64,000 nucleotides of DNA from UBA2330 sp035443185. GTDB taxonomy: Bacteria; Bacteroidota; Ignavibacteria; Tepidaquicellales; Tepidaquicellaceae. Shown here one piece after another: positions 27,474-35,434 of this stretch; the first letter of the stretch is position 1; every line of letters starts with the position of its first letter. The stretch lies in contig DAORRV010000008.1 in assembly GCA_035443185.1 (NCBI GenBank), positions 6,043 through 70,042 on the forward strand, given 5' to 3'. A model generated the notes under the pieces. The model had not been told where the DNA came from and did no database searches. It worked only from the letters and a program-made list of their open reading frames with translations. A program made the translations under genes and the position numbers.

Positions 27474-27522
27474 CTTTAAAGATAAAGTGCTTATATTCCC
27501 AGTAAGCACTTTATCTTTAAAG
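27474..27522 (+). terminator. Perfect 20-bp stem-loop after merR-type gene
   Basis: CTTTAAAGATAAAGTGCTTA (27474-27493) pairs perfectly with its complement at 27503-27522 around a nine-base loop. It lies right after the regulator's stop. There is no T-tract behind it, so it may be an RNA-stabilising hairpin or a processing site instead of a classical terminator. Confidence 0.7.
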
Positions 27523-27573
27523 TGCAGAGTCCTTTAATTCCATTTCACTAAAATTTAAGTTCCGCTCAATTCA

Positions 27574-28713
27574 ATGAATTTATTAATTGCAAAAAAAGAT
27601 GCTGTAAAAATAATTCTTAATAATCAGTTATTAATAAATTCTGATCTGAATGGATCGAAAGATTCAATTCTAAAAATCATTTCACAGCTTGGTTATATTC
27701 AGATAGATACAATATCCGTTACTGAAAGATCTGTAAATCATATAATATGGTCAAGAGCCGGAAAATTTGAAAGGAGTAATATTAATGAATTATTTCTGGA
27801 GGGTAAAATATTTGAATACTGGAGTCATGCTGCGGCTATACTTCCCATGACTGATTACAGATATTCCATAATTTTTAAAAATTATTATATTGAGAGATAT
27901 GGGTCATTTAAAAAAAGTAATAATCGTTTACTGAAATTAGTAAAAGACAGGATAAAATCAGAAGGTCCTCTGATGTCAAGAGATTTTGAAGATAAAAGAA
28001 CTGGAACTTCAGGTTGGTGGAACAGAAAACCTGCGAAAGAAGCTCTTGAATTCTTATTCTTTTCAGGAGAACTGATGGTTAAAGAACGCACGGGTTTTCA
28101 AAAAGTCTATGATCTTACTGAAAGAGTTTTACCTTCAGGCATTGATGATTCAATTCCAACAAAAGAAGAATATCATAAGCATTTAATTTTATCTTCAATC
28201 AAAGCAAATGGAATAATTTCCGGAAAAGAAATAGCTTACCTGAAAAGGAATGACAAGAAAGTATTTTCTGAAGTAATAAATGAATTGATAGAAGATAAAC
28301 AGGTCTGTGAAATCACAATCAATGGAGTAAATGACATTAACTATTTTACTAAACCTGAATTACTGGAACTGAAAATTTCCGACAGGTCAGGATTAAAAAT
28401 ACTATCTCCATTTGATAATCTCATCATTCAAAGAGAAAGAATTAAACAAATTTTTAAATTTGATTTTCTGCTTGAATGTTATTTGCCTCAATCTAAGCGG
28501 AAATATGGTTACTTCTCGATGCCTGTACTTTATAACAATGAGTTTTTAGGAAGGATTGATATGAAATCTGACAGAAAAATTAAGACTCTAAAAGTTAATA
28601 AATTTTATCCTGAGAATGAAATAAAACTCAGCAACACTCAAATGAAAAAATTAAATTCTCTTTTACAAGAGTATGCAGAATTTACCGGTTGTGAAAAAGT
28701 TGAATGGATTTAA
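27574..28713 (+). CDS. YcaQ/AlkX-like winged-helix DNA glycosylase family protein
   Basis: This 379-residue protein belongs to the HTH_42 family that includes AlkZ and YcaQ (AlkX), glycosylases that remove crosslinked or bulky bases. The catalytic-loop motif reads GYIQID (QID, residues 43-45). QxD is the AlkX pattern whereas AlkZ has QxQ. WSRAGKF, YWSHAAAILP and SPFDNLIIQRERI are further family landmarks. Winged-helix segments lie in the middle. Enzyme activity is inferred from the motif only. It stands alone between two hairpins. Confidence 0.85.
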   Translation: MNLLIAKKDAVKIILNNQLLINSDLNGSKDSILKIISQLGYIQIDTISVTERSVNHIIWSRAGKFERSNINELFLEGKIFEYWSHAAAILPMTDYRYSIIFKNYYIERYGSFKKSNNRLLKLVKDRIKSEGPLMSRDFEDKRTGTSGWWNRKPAKEALEFLFFSGELMVKERTGFQKVYDLTERVLPSGIDDSIPTKEEYHKHLILSSIKANGIISGKEIAYLKRNDKKVFSEVINELIEDKQVCEITINGVNDINYFTKPELLELKISDRSGLKILSPFDNLIIQRERIKQIFKFDFLLECYLPQSKRKYGYFSMPVLYNNEFLGRIDMKSDRKIKTLKVNKFYPENEIKLSNTQMKKLNSLLQEYAEFTGCEKVEWI

Positions 28714-28775
28714 AATTCATTGGAATTATTATCTGAAAGATTAATCCGGAATAATTATATATTTTATAATTATTT

Positions 28776-29486
28776 TTATTTATCCAAATTTTCAAACAAG
28801 CTTTTTAAAACCGGATCATGGTCTTCCTGAAATATTTCAAAATTTACTTTATGCTTTATGAAATTTTTAATATTGCTTTTTTCAATAGTTTCAGAAAATG
28901 TAACATAACAATCTAATGAATCAATAGCCTTTTGAATATCAGAATCCTCAGTCTCTATCACACAATCAATTTCACTTTCTGTTGAAAAACTAAGTTTAAA
29001 AAATTCTGAAACTTCCGAATCCTCTTTTGTCACTGTAATAAACGCTAATCTTTTGAGGAACTTTTGTTCAGTTCTTAACCGGCAAAAAACTGATTTTATT
29101 ACTCCATGCATTACAAGATGATCCTGAAATCCGCTGATTCCGTGGACAGGATATGAAACGATAACATCAGGTTTGATTTTCATAATCTCATCTTCAACTA
29201 CTTTTTCAATATCTTCCGGATTCATTTCTTTCATTCCGCTGTCAGGCAGATCCAGAACAGTCATACCGGTTAGTCCTAAGACTTTCTCAACATTTTTCAT
29301 TTCATTGAATCGCACTTCACCCATTTCCTCAACGGAATAATTATATTTGAACCTCTGTTTCGTAGCACCACCTTTGGTAAGTGTGAGAAGATAGACTTCA
29401 TGTCCTTCTCTTAATTGCTTTGACATAGCATGAGCAACTCCGAAAGATTCGTCATCAGGATGCGGAAATACATATAATATTTTCAT
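28776..29486 (-). CDS. PIG-L family deacetylase
   Basis: The 236-residue protein begins with a strand followed by the zinc-binding PHPDDESFG motif, the hallmark of LmbE/PIG-L N-acetylglucosaminide deacetylases. The second zinc histidine is likely in GFQDHLVMHG. Relatives act in bacillithiol synthesis (BshB), but no other such gene is near, so the substrate is left open. It lies 12 bases after the FMN reductase gene and probably ends the marR-led operon. Confidence 0.85.
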   Translation of the reverse strand: MKILYVFPHPDDESFGVAHAMSKQLREGHEVYLLTLTKGGATKQRFKYNYSVEEMGEVRFNEMKNVEKVLGLTGMTVLDLPDSGMKEMNPEDIEKVVEDEIMKIKPDVIVSYPVHGISGFQDHLVMHGVIKSVFCRLRTEQKFLKRLAFITVTKEDSEVSEFFKLSFSTESEIDCVIETEDSDIQKAIDSLDCYVTFSETIEKSNIKNFIKHKVNFEIFQEDHDPVLKSLFENLDK

Positions 29487-29498
29487 AATAATTTTTAA

Positions 29499-30056
29499 TT
29501 AATTTTTGTTTGTAAAATTCAAAATCCAGCTTTCAAAAGCTTTCATATATTTATCTAAATGTTCTAAAGTAGTTTCATCTTTTATTAAAAGATTTTCATC
29601 AAATATAGTGCTGCTTTTTCTGATCTGAATAGCAGGTCTGTTCATACATATCATATTAACGGATACTGCAATGTGTCTGAAATGAGCCTGCGCTCCGGCA
29701 GTTCCTGAAAGTCCGCCTGAAGCTCCCATAATTGCACAGGGTTTTTCAAATAAAGGTGATACCTTTCTGGAAGCCCAGTCAATTGCATTCTTTATTACAC
29801 CAGTAACAGAAGCGTTATATTCAGGCAAAACAAATAACAATGCATCAGATTCATCAATTGCAGATTTAAATTTTTCTACTTCGTCCGGAATTCCATTCTT
29901 TTCAAGATCATGATTATAAAACGGAATTTTACTTATGTCATAAATTCTAATGTCCATAAATTCTTTTGACAGCTCTTTAGCATTTTTCAAAAGAGCTGTA
30001 TTAAAAGAATTTTCCCTTAAGCTACCTGATATTCCAATTACTTTTAATTTATTCAA
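29499..30056 (-). CDS. NAD(P)H-dependent FMN reductase
   Basis: The 185-residue flavodoxin-like reductase has the FMN phosphate loop GISGSLRENSFNTALL, the PEYNASVTGVIKNAIDWAS motif and GASGGLSGTAGAQ. It is of the azoreductase/chromate-reductase type that reduces quinones and other electrophiles with two electrons. The start is TTG. It lies between the pirin and PIG-L genes on one strand. A stress-defence role fits the MarR-pirin-YceI context. Confidence 0.9.
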   Translation of the reverse strand: MNKLKVIGISGSLRENSFNTALLKNAKELSKEFMDIRIYDISKIPFYNHDLEKNGIPDEVEKFKSAIDESDALLFVLPEYNASVTGVIKNAIDWASRKVSPLFEKPCAIMGASGGLSGTAGAQAHFRHIAVSVNMICMNRPAIQIRKSSTIFDENLLIKDETTLEHLDKYMKAFESWILNFTNKN

Positions 30057-30093
30057 TTTTTTATATCATGATAATTATTTAAACTGCATTACA

Positions 30094-30804
30094 TTAATTC
30101 ATTGGAACTTCAATAAATAATACCTTACTGTTTTCTTTAAAATTAATCTCAAATGAATCTGTGTCTTCTATCCCTACTGCATCTCTTTTGTTTAATATTT
30201 CTCCGTCAATTTCAACTTTACCCTCTATTACAAAAAAATAAACACCATTACCTTCAGACTTAACTTCATATTTTAAAGTTACATCTTTATCAGTATCGGA
30301 AATTGAGAAAAATGCATTCTGATTGATCCAAAGAATACCATCATTTTTTTCAGGTGACACGACAGTATGTATCTTATTTTTTCTTTCAGAAGGATCAAAT
30401 ACTTTCTGATCATATCTTGGCTCAATATTTTTTACTTTTGGGAAAACCCATATCTGAAGTAAATTCACTTCCTCAGTGTTGGAATTATTAAACTCCGAAT
30501 GAGTCAATCCGCTGCCTGCAGACATAATTTGAATTTCATTTTGCTTTATTACTTCTTTATTTCCTGTGCTGTCTTCATGAGCGAGTTCTCCTTTCAAAGG
30601 AATGGTTACGATCTCCATGTTATCATGTGGATGTTTACCAAAACCCATTTTAGGTTGAACTATATCATCATTCAGAACTCTTAGTGTTCCGAAACGTATT
30701 TTCTCCGGATCATAATAGTTTGCAAAACTAAAAGAATGTTTTGCCTTAAGCCAGCCATGATCAGCACTTCCTCTGTCTTCAGATTTGAATATTCTTTTTT
30801 TCAT
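30094..30804 (-). CDS. Pirin family protein
   Basis: The 236-residue bicupin has the pirin metal site: two histidines in GKHPHDNMEI, with a third histidine and the glutamate in GLTHSEFN. The HGWLKAKHSFSFANY start is also characteristic. YhhW-type bacterial pirins can act as quercetin dioxygenases. It lies just two bases after the YceI stop, so it is clearly co-transcribed. Confidence 0.93.
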   Translation of the reverse strand: MKKRIFKSEDRGSADHGWLKAKHSFSFANYYDPEKIRFGTLRVLNDDIVQPKMGFGKHPHDNMEIVTIPLKGELAHEDSTGNKEVIKQNEIQIMSAGSGLTHSEFNNSNTEEVNLLQIWVFPKVKNIEPRYDQKVFDPSERKNKIHTVVSPEKNDGILWINQNAFFSISDTDKDVTLKYEVKSEGNGVYFFVIEGKVEIDGEILNKRDAVGIEDTDSFEINFKENSKVLFIEVPMN

Positions 30805-30806
30805 TT

Positions 30807-31487
30807 TTATAATGTAGTTATGTTAAATTTAATTTGAAAATTATCACTTATTAATTTATCCCCCAGGTTTTCAAAAAATTTCCCTGATCTGTACTGTATA
30901 TCCCATAATGTTCTGTCAATTTCAAAATCAGCAGTCGCTGTCACTATACCATCAGATATTTTGATTACCGCAGGAAATGTAATTTCTTTACTTATCCCTT
31001 TGATACTAAGGTCTCCTGTGACATTATACTTATCACCACTGACTTTACTTACTGATGTAATATTAAATTTACCTTTAGGGTGCTTATCTGATGCAAAAAA
31101 ATCTTCTGACTTTAAATGATTCGTTAGTTTTGTATTTGACTCAGCATCTTCTATATCGAGTACTTTTATCGTAGTAAAATCAATTTCAAAACTTCCCCCT
31201 GTAACTTCATTCTCATCAACAAATATTTCGCCATTAGTAATATCAACAGTACCGTTGTGCTCACCTGTAACTTTTTTCCCTACCCACTCTACATTACTCT
31301 TCTCTGTAGAAATTTCCTTCTTTTCTCCTTCATTTGTAACAGTCGGTTTGTTTTTCAGATTTGCTGAATTTTCATTTTTCTCAGAATTCTTTTTTGTCAT
31401 ATCTGTTTCTTTTGAATCTGAACATCCTGCTGCAACAAATACTGCTATTAACATCAGGATTACACTTAATGATTTTAATTTTTTCAT
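30807..31487 (-). CDS. YceI-domain lipoprotein
   Basis: The 226-residue protein has a lipoprotein signal (VAAGCSDS), a polar linker, and a YceI lipocalin-like domain from about residue 60. The domain contains SNVEWVGKKVTGEHNGTV, read here as SNVEWVGKKVTGEHNG, plus KGKFNITSV and LSIKGISKEITFP. YceI domains bind isoprenoid quinones or amphiphilic lipids. The region before its ATG is a four-copy heptamer repeat, so no ordinary ribosome-binding site can be seen. Confidence 0.92.
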   Translation of the reverse strand: MKKLKSLSVILMLIAVFVAAGCSDSKETDMTKKNSEKNENSANLKNKPTVTNEGEKKEISTEKSNVEWVGKKVTGEHNGTVDITNGEIFVDENEVTGGSFEIDFTTIKVLDIEDAESNTKLTNHLKSEDFFASDKHPKGKFNITSVSKVSGDKYNVTGDLSIKGISKEITFPAVIKISDGIVTATADFEIDRTLWDIQYRSGKFFENLGDKLISDNFQIKFNITTL

Positions 31488-31514
31488 TTTTTATTTTTTA
31501 TTTTTTATTTTTTA
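31487..31514 (-). repeat. (TAAAAAA)x4 heptanucleotide repeat before yceI start
   Basis: On the plus strand TTTTTTA occurs four times in a row at 31487-31514, followed by a partial TTTTA. It fills nearly all of the 32-base gap between the marR stop and the yceI ATG and touches the start codon. Confidence 0.95.
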
Positions 31515-31519
31515 TTTTA

Positions 31520-31969
31520 CTAACCTCTCAGCTTATCTAAAAGATCGTTTAAAATTTTTACTTCTTGTAAATTTAAATGGATATAACTTTTTTCATTATT
31601 ATTTATTTCACTGTCTAGTTTTTTCAATAGTTCTAATCCTTTTTCACTGATCATTACATCAGCACATCTTTTGTCTTCAAAGTTTATTTTTCTTACTACC
31701 AGTTTTTTATCCTCCAGCTTGTCAATAATTCTTGATGCATTTGACATCTTGTCAAGCATCCTGTCTATTATCATATTTACTGTAGATGGATTCGGATGCT
31801 GACCTCTGAGAATCCTCAATACATTATACTGCTGTATAGTAAGGTTCTTAACTTTTAGTAACTCATTTGTTTTGAAGTTCATTTTGTTTCCGGTATAAAC
31901 AAGATTAATTATCAGCTTTGTATACTCAGAGTTAAACTTCTTCTGTTTTATTTCATCTTCTATTTTCAT
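31520..31969 (-). CDS. MarR-family transcriptional regulator
   Basis: The 149-residue winged-helix repressor has LTIQQYNVLRILRG as the first helices, SNASRIIDKLEDKKLVVRK for recognition helix and wing, and a DKRCADVMISEKG wing end. It is the first gene of a leftward operon with YceI, pirin, FMN reductase and PIG-L genes, a layout typical of electrophile or quinone sensing. Two palindromes in front of its start are likely its own operators. Length is normal and the start ATG is the only good one. Confidence 0.93.
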   Translation of the reverse strand: MKIEDEIKQKKFNSEYTKLIINLVYTGNKMNFKTNELLKVKNLTIQQYNVLRILRGQHPNPSTVNMIIDRMLDKMSNASRIIDKLEDKKLVVRKINFEDKRCADVMISEKGLELLKKLDSEINNNEKSYIHLNLQEVKILNDLLDKLRG

Positions 31970-31976
31970 TCATACA

Positions 31977-32025
31977 AATATATGTATATACATATATTAT
32001 GTCAATACTAAATTATATGTACATA
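31977..32025. promoter_or_regulatory. Two palindromes, candidate MarR operators
   Basis: A 22-bp perfect palindrome lies at 31977-31998 (core ATGTATATACAT), with a second at 32016-32025 (TATGTACATA). Their centres are 33 bp apart, about three helical turns, and the first starts eight bases before the marR ATG. The shared ATGTA/TACAT half-sites suggest one regulator. The region also lies 81 bases upstream of the divergent gene at 32106. Confidence 0.6.
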
Positions 32026-32105
32026 CATAGATTATCTTCTGTTTAAATTTTCTTTCAGAATGATTATCTTTGTTATAAATTTTTTTTAACTAAAGTAATT
32101 TTTAT

Positions 32106-32513
32106 ATGTATGAATTTAATTTCAGTGAATTAAATTGGCTGATTGGGCAATGGGAAGGAATACAGGGTAATGGTATATATCATGAGGAATGGACTGAGCC
32201 GGATAAAGATAAATTGACAGGTAAAGCATATTTTATTAGCAAAGGTGAAATCTCAAATCCGGAAAAGCTTACAATAATATCTCGGGAAGACGGCATTTTT
32301 TATATAGCTGATGTCAGTCATAATACTGCTCCGGTAGAATTTAAATTAATAGACATTTCTGAAAATGTTTTAGTCTTTTGTAATCCTTTGCATGATTTTC
32401 CTCAAAAGATCACTTATATTAAAAAAGGTGAAAATGATTTAACCGCTATTATTGAAGCTGAAAAAAGTGGTAAGGAAAAAAAGATTGAATTTCAGCTGAA
32501 AAAAATTCAATAG
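32106..32513 (+). CDS. Small DUF6265-like protein
   Basis: The 135-residue protein has no signal peptide. It resembles DUF6265 proteins: an early WLIGQWEG, then YHEEWTEPDKDKLTGKAYF, and later VFCNPLHDFPQKITY, as in small lipocalin-like barrels. Function is unknown. It is divergent from the marR operon and may share its control region. Confidence 0.7.
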   Translation: MYEFNFSELNWLIGQWEGIQGNGIYHEEWTEPDKDKLTGKAYFISKGEISNPEKLTIISREDGIFYIADVSHNTAPVEFKLIDISENVLVFCNPLHDFPQKITYIKKGENDLTAIIEAEKSGKEKKIEFQLKKIQ

Positions 32514-32555
32514 AATTTATTATCGATATTTCTAAGGAAGTCAGTATTTAAAAAA

Positions 32556-33638
32556 TCAGCGTTTTAGTTTTGGATCAAAAGCATCTCTCAATCCGTCTCC
32601 CAAAAGGTTTACAGCAAAAACTGTAAGCATAATGGCAATCGAAGGAAATACTGCGAGACCCCAGTTTGTACCGACCACTATATATTTGTAACCGTCGAAT
32701 ATCATTTGTCCCCAGCTTGCTGTAGGTGGCTGAACCCCGAGTCCGAGGAAGCTCAGACTTGCTTCGAAAATTATAGCTGATGCCAGACCGACCGTACCTG
32801 TTACAATTACTGGTCCCATGCAGTTTGGAAGTATATGTCTGGTTATTACTCTTACGGAATTAAATCCAATAGCTTTTGTCGCTTCCACAAATTCTGTCTC
32901 TCTTAGTGAAAAAAACTGACCTCTCACTATCCTTGCAATATCAACCCAACCTGTAAGACCAATGGCAATGAATGCCTGCCAGAGTCCCTTTCCAAGAACA
33001 ACTGACAACGCTATGATCAGAAGAATAGCCGGAAATGCAAATATCACATTTACAAGCCACATGACTGCAACATCGACTTTCCCTCTGTAAAAGCCTGCAA
33101 TAGCTCCGAGTATCAGTCCAAGAAAAATGGCTATACTTTCCGAAACGAGACCAACTGTAAGACTTACCCTGCTTCCATAGATCAATCTGCTTAAAACATC
33201 CCTGCCAAATCTGTCAGTCCCAAGATAATAAGTTAATGTCTTTGTCCATCCCTCACTTGTTTCCTCAATATCATCCTTATTAACAGTGACTTCATTATCT
33301 ATAAAATCCATATATACAATCTCGCTTCCTGATTCTCTTATGATTCTTTTTACAGGAATATAAGAAGCTTCATCGGAATCTGTATCTGCATCTTTTTTTA
33401 CAAAGACTGTTCCTTTAAAATTAATTTCTTTTGCTGAATATTCCAGTATTTGCATATTGGGATTAAATGGTGCAATGAGCGGTGCAGTAAGTGCAATAAA
33501 AATAAGAATGCAAAGAGTAACAAGACCTGTCATTGCAAGTTTGTTTCTCTTAAGCCTTTTCCAGGAGTAATGCCAAAGCGATTTGCTTTGCTCCTCCTGC
33601 AAGATACTATCTGCTACTACTGCTGTTTCTACTTCCAT
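32556..33638 (-). CDS. Oligopeptide ABC transporter permease (OppC/DppC type)
   Basis: The 360-residue inner-membrane permease has an N-terminal helix, then five more helices with the permease loop EATKAIGFNSVRVITRHILPN. A LGTDRFGRDVLSRLIYG segment typical of DppC/OppC appears at residue 138, not near 80. An insertion of about 60 charged residues (for example VKKDADTDSDEASY) lies on the periplasmic side after helix 1. It lies downstream of the OppB-type gene with a 50-base gap. Confidence 0.92.
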   Translation of the reverse strand: MEVETAVVADSILQEEQSKSLWHYSWKRLKRNKLAMTGLVTLCILIFIALTAPLIAPFNPNMQILEYSAKEINFKGTVFVKKDADTDSDEASYIPVKRIIRESGSEIVYMDFIDNEVTVNKDDIEETSEGWTKTLTYYLGTDRFGRDVLSRLIYGSRVSLTVGLVSESIAIFLGLILGAIAGFYRGKVDVAVMWLVNVIFAFPAILLIIALSVVLGKGLWQAFIAIGLTGWVDIARIVRGQFFSLRETEFVEATKAIGFNSVRVITRHILPNCMGPVIVTGTVGLASAIIFEASLSFLGLGVQPPTASWGQMIFDGYKYIVVGTNWGLAVFPSIAIMLTVFAVNLLGDGLRDAFDPKLKR

Positions 33639-33688
33639 TTTTTATTAATAATTATAAAGTATAAAATATGAAATAAGAGAAATTTTTA

Positions 33689-34615
33689 TCATGATAATTT
33701 TACTTTTGGATCAAGCAATGCATAAACTATATCAACAAAGAAATTAATCACTACAAACACAATTGCACTGAATAATACCGTTCCCTGTATCATTGGAAAA
33801 TCAAGTTTAAATATTGCATCTATTGCGAGAAGTCCGATTCCCGGCCAGTTAAATATATATTCAATAAAGAATACACCGCCCAGCGTTGCAGCAAGTGATG
33901 CACTGATCGTTGTTACAACAGGATTTAATGCATTTCTTAAAGTATGCTTAAATATGACTTTACTACGGCTGAGTCCTTTTGCTTTAGCTGTCCTCACATA
34001 ATCCTGACTCATTACATCCATCATCGAAGACCTTGTGATTCGGGCTGTTATTGCCATTGGTCTGAGAGCAAGTGTAAGCATTGGTAACACAAGATACTGT
34101 GGTCCTTCGTTAATGTATCCTGAAATTGGAAACCACTTCAGCAAATGACCAAATACAAGTGCCATAATCAGACCGAATGCAAATGAAGGAAATGATATTC
34201 CTGAAAGAGCAAATATCATTGAGACGTTATCCAGCCAAGTATATTGCTTTACAGCGGAAATAATGCCTATGAGAATGCCAAGAATAGATGAAATGAATAA
34301 TGCACTTAATGAAAGCAAAGCAGTTGCAGGAAGCTTGTCAAGTATTGTCTGCACTACTTCTCTGTTTGTTGCATATGACCTTCCAAGATCTCCCTGAAAA
34401 GCGTTTGACATAAACTTTATGTATTGTACATAGATTGGTTTGTTCAGCCCAAGTTCTTCTCTGACAGATTCAACTGAAGCTACATCAGCTCTCTGTCCAA
34501 GCATCATCCTTGCCGGATCACCCGGAATAATATACAGAAGACAAAAAGTTACTGTAAGTACACCTATAATAATAAAAATGGAGTATATGAAATTTCTAAT
34601 TATAAATGCCGACAT
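33689..34615 (-). CDS. Oligopeptide ABC transporter permease (OppB/DppB type)
   Basis: The 308-residue permease has the family's N-terminal helix, the PGDPARMMLGQRA periplasmic motif and the EAA loop DYVRTAKAKGLSRSKVIFKHTLRNA, given here as YVRTAKAKGLSRSKVIF. FNWPGIGLL precedes the last helix. It pairs with the OppC-type permease downstream to form the membrane channel of a dipeptide/oligopeptide importer. It is separated from the binding-protein genes by the NlpC/P60 gene and a terminator. Confidence 0.93.
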   Translation of the reverse strand: MSAFIIRNFIYSIFIIIGVLTVTFCLLYIIPGDPARMMLGQRADVASVESVREELGLNKPIYVQYIKFMSNAFQGDLGRSYATNREVVQTILDKLPATALLSLSALFISSILGILIGIISAVKQYTWLDNVSMIFALSGISFPSFAFGLIMALVFGHLLKWFPISGYINEGPQYLVLPMLTLALRPMAITARITRSSMMDVMSQDYVRTAKAKGLSRSKVIFKHTLRNALNPVVTTISASLAATLGGVFFIEYIFNWPGIGLLAIDAIFKLDFPMIQGTVLFSAIVFVVINFFVDIVYALLDPKVKLS

Positions 34616-34655
34616 ATTATTTTAATACTTTTTTTGTAATAACACTAAAATATAA

Positions 34656-34694
34656 AAAATCCCGAAATCCTGTATTATCGGATTCCGGGATTTT
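34656..34694 (-). terminator. Hairpin terminator after NlpC/P60 gene
   Basis: A 15-base near-perfect inverted repeat (AAAATCCCGAAATCC with GGATTCCGGGATTTT, one mismatch) has a nine-base loop. Read leftward it ends in a run of T, so it terminates the NlpC/P60 gene and isolates the permease genes. Confidence 0.8.
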
Positions 34695-34716
34695 AAAATT
34701 ATAAATTCAATACTTT

Positions 34717-35349
34717 TTATTCTTCGGTTACTCTTCTTGCTTTCAGATATGTTCTGGAATAAAAATCATCATCAAGAGAAGCTACAGCAACACCTGTTTT
34801 AGAACCTGAATGAGTAAAGTATCCGTTGTCAAGATACATACCGACATGAGTAACTCTGCCTTTTCTCATTGTATCAAAAAACACCAGATCTCCAAATTTA
34901 AGATCTGCTCTATCAATCGGCTCTCCAACATTTGACTGCTCAAATGATGTTCTTGGAATAGAAATACCAAGTGCCTGAAAAACTACAGTTTGTATAAAAG
35001 CTGAACAATCAATTCCTCTTTTTGAAGTACCACCCCATAAGTATGGTGTGTTAAGATATTCAATGACTTTATACATTACTTCATCTTTATCAAGATTTCC
35101 TGAATATTCGGGACTTGCTAAAAATCCTGCTAGACTGCTTGATATTGCTTCGAGATTTTCTTTATTGATTGAGGTTTTTTCAGTTAAACTGCTGGTGGAC
35201 ACAACTTCTTTTGAGTTATTTCCATTAGCATTTTTCCTACTATCCTGATCATTAGCTAATTCTTTAGTACTGGAGCAACCCATCAATATTGTTACTGAAA
35301 ATATAACTAATAAAACGGGCATTAATTTAAACAGCTTTAATTTAATCAT
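34717..35349 (-). CDS. NlpC/P60 cell-wall peptidase lipoprotein
   Basis: The 210-residue protein has a lipoprotein signal (LMGCSSTK), a serine-rich linker and a C-terminal C40 domain. The catalytic Cys is in KRGIDCSAFIQTVV and the His in GRVTHVGMYLDNG, followed by a TRxF-like YFTHSGSKTGV stretch. Such enzymes cut the D-Glu-to-diamino-acid bond of peptidoglycan peptides. Its position between an oligopeptide transporter's genes fits recycling of wall peptides; that link is inference. Confidence 0.93.
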   Translation of the reverse strand: MIKLKLFKLMPVLLVIFSVTILMGCSSTKELANDQDSRKNANGNNSKEVVSTSSLTEKTSINKENLEAISSSLAGFLASPEYSGNLDKDEVMYKVIEYLNTPYLWGGTSKRGIDCSAFIQTVVFQALGISIPRTSFEQSNVGEPIDRADLKFGDLVFFDTMRKGRVTHVGMYLDNGYFTHSGSKTGVAVASLDDDFYSRTYLKARRVTEE

Positions 35350-35434
35350 TTACTGATCCTTATTTATTTAATAAAATTTGTTTTAATTGTAGTTCTTCCT
35401 TGAAAAAATACTGAACAATTTAGTTACTTGCATT

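Noticed and set aside
28751..28773. ATAATTATA/TATAATTAT hairpin as a terminator for the AlkX-like gene
   Set aside because: The stem is made only of A-T pairs in very AT-rich sequence, so it is too weak to support.
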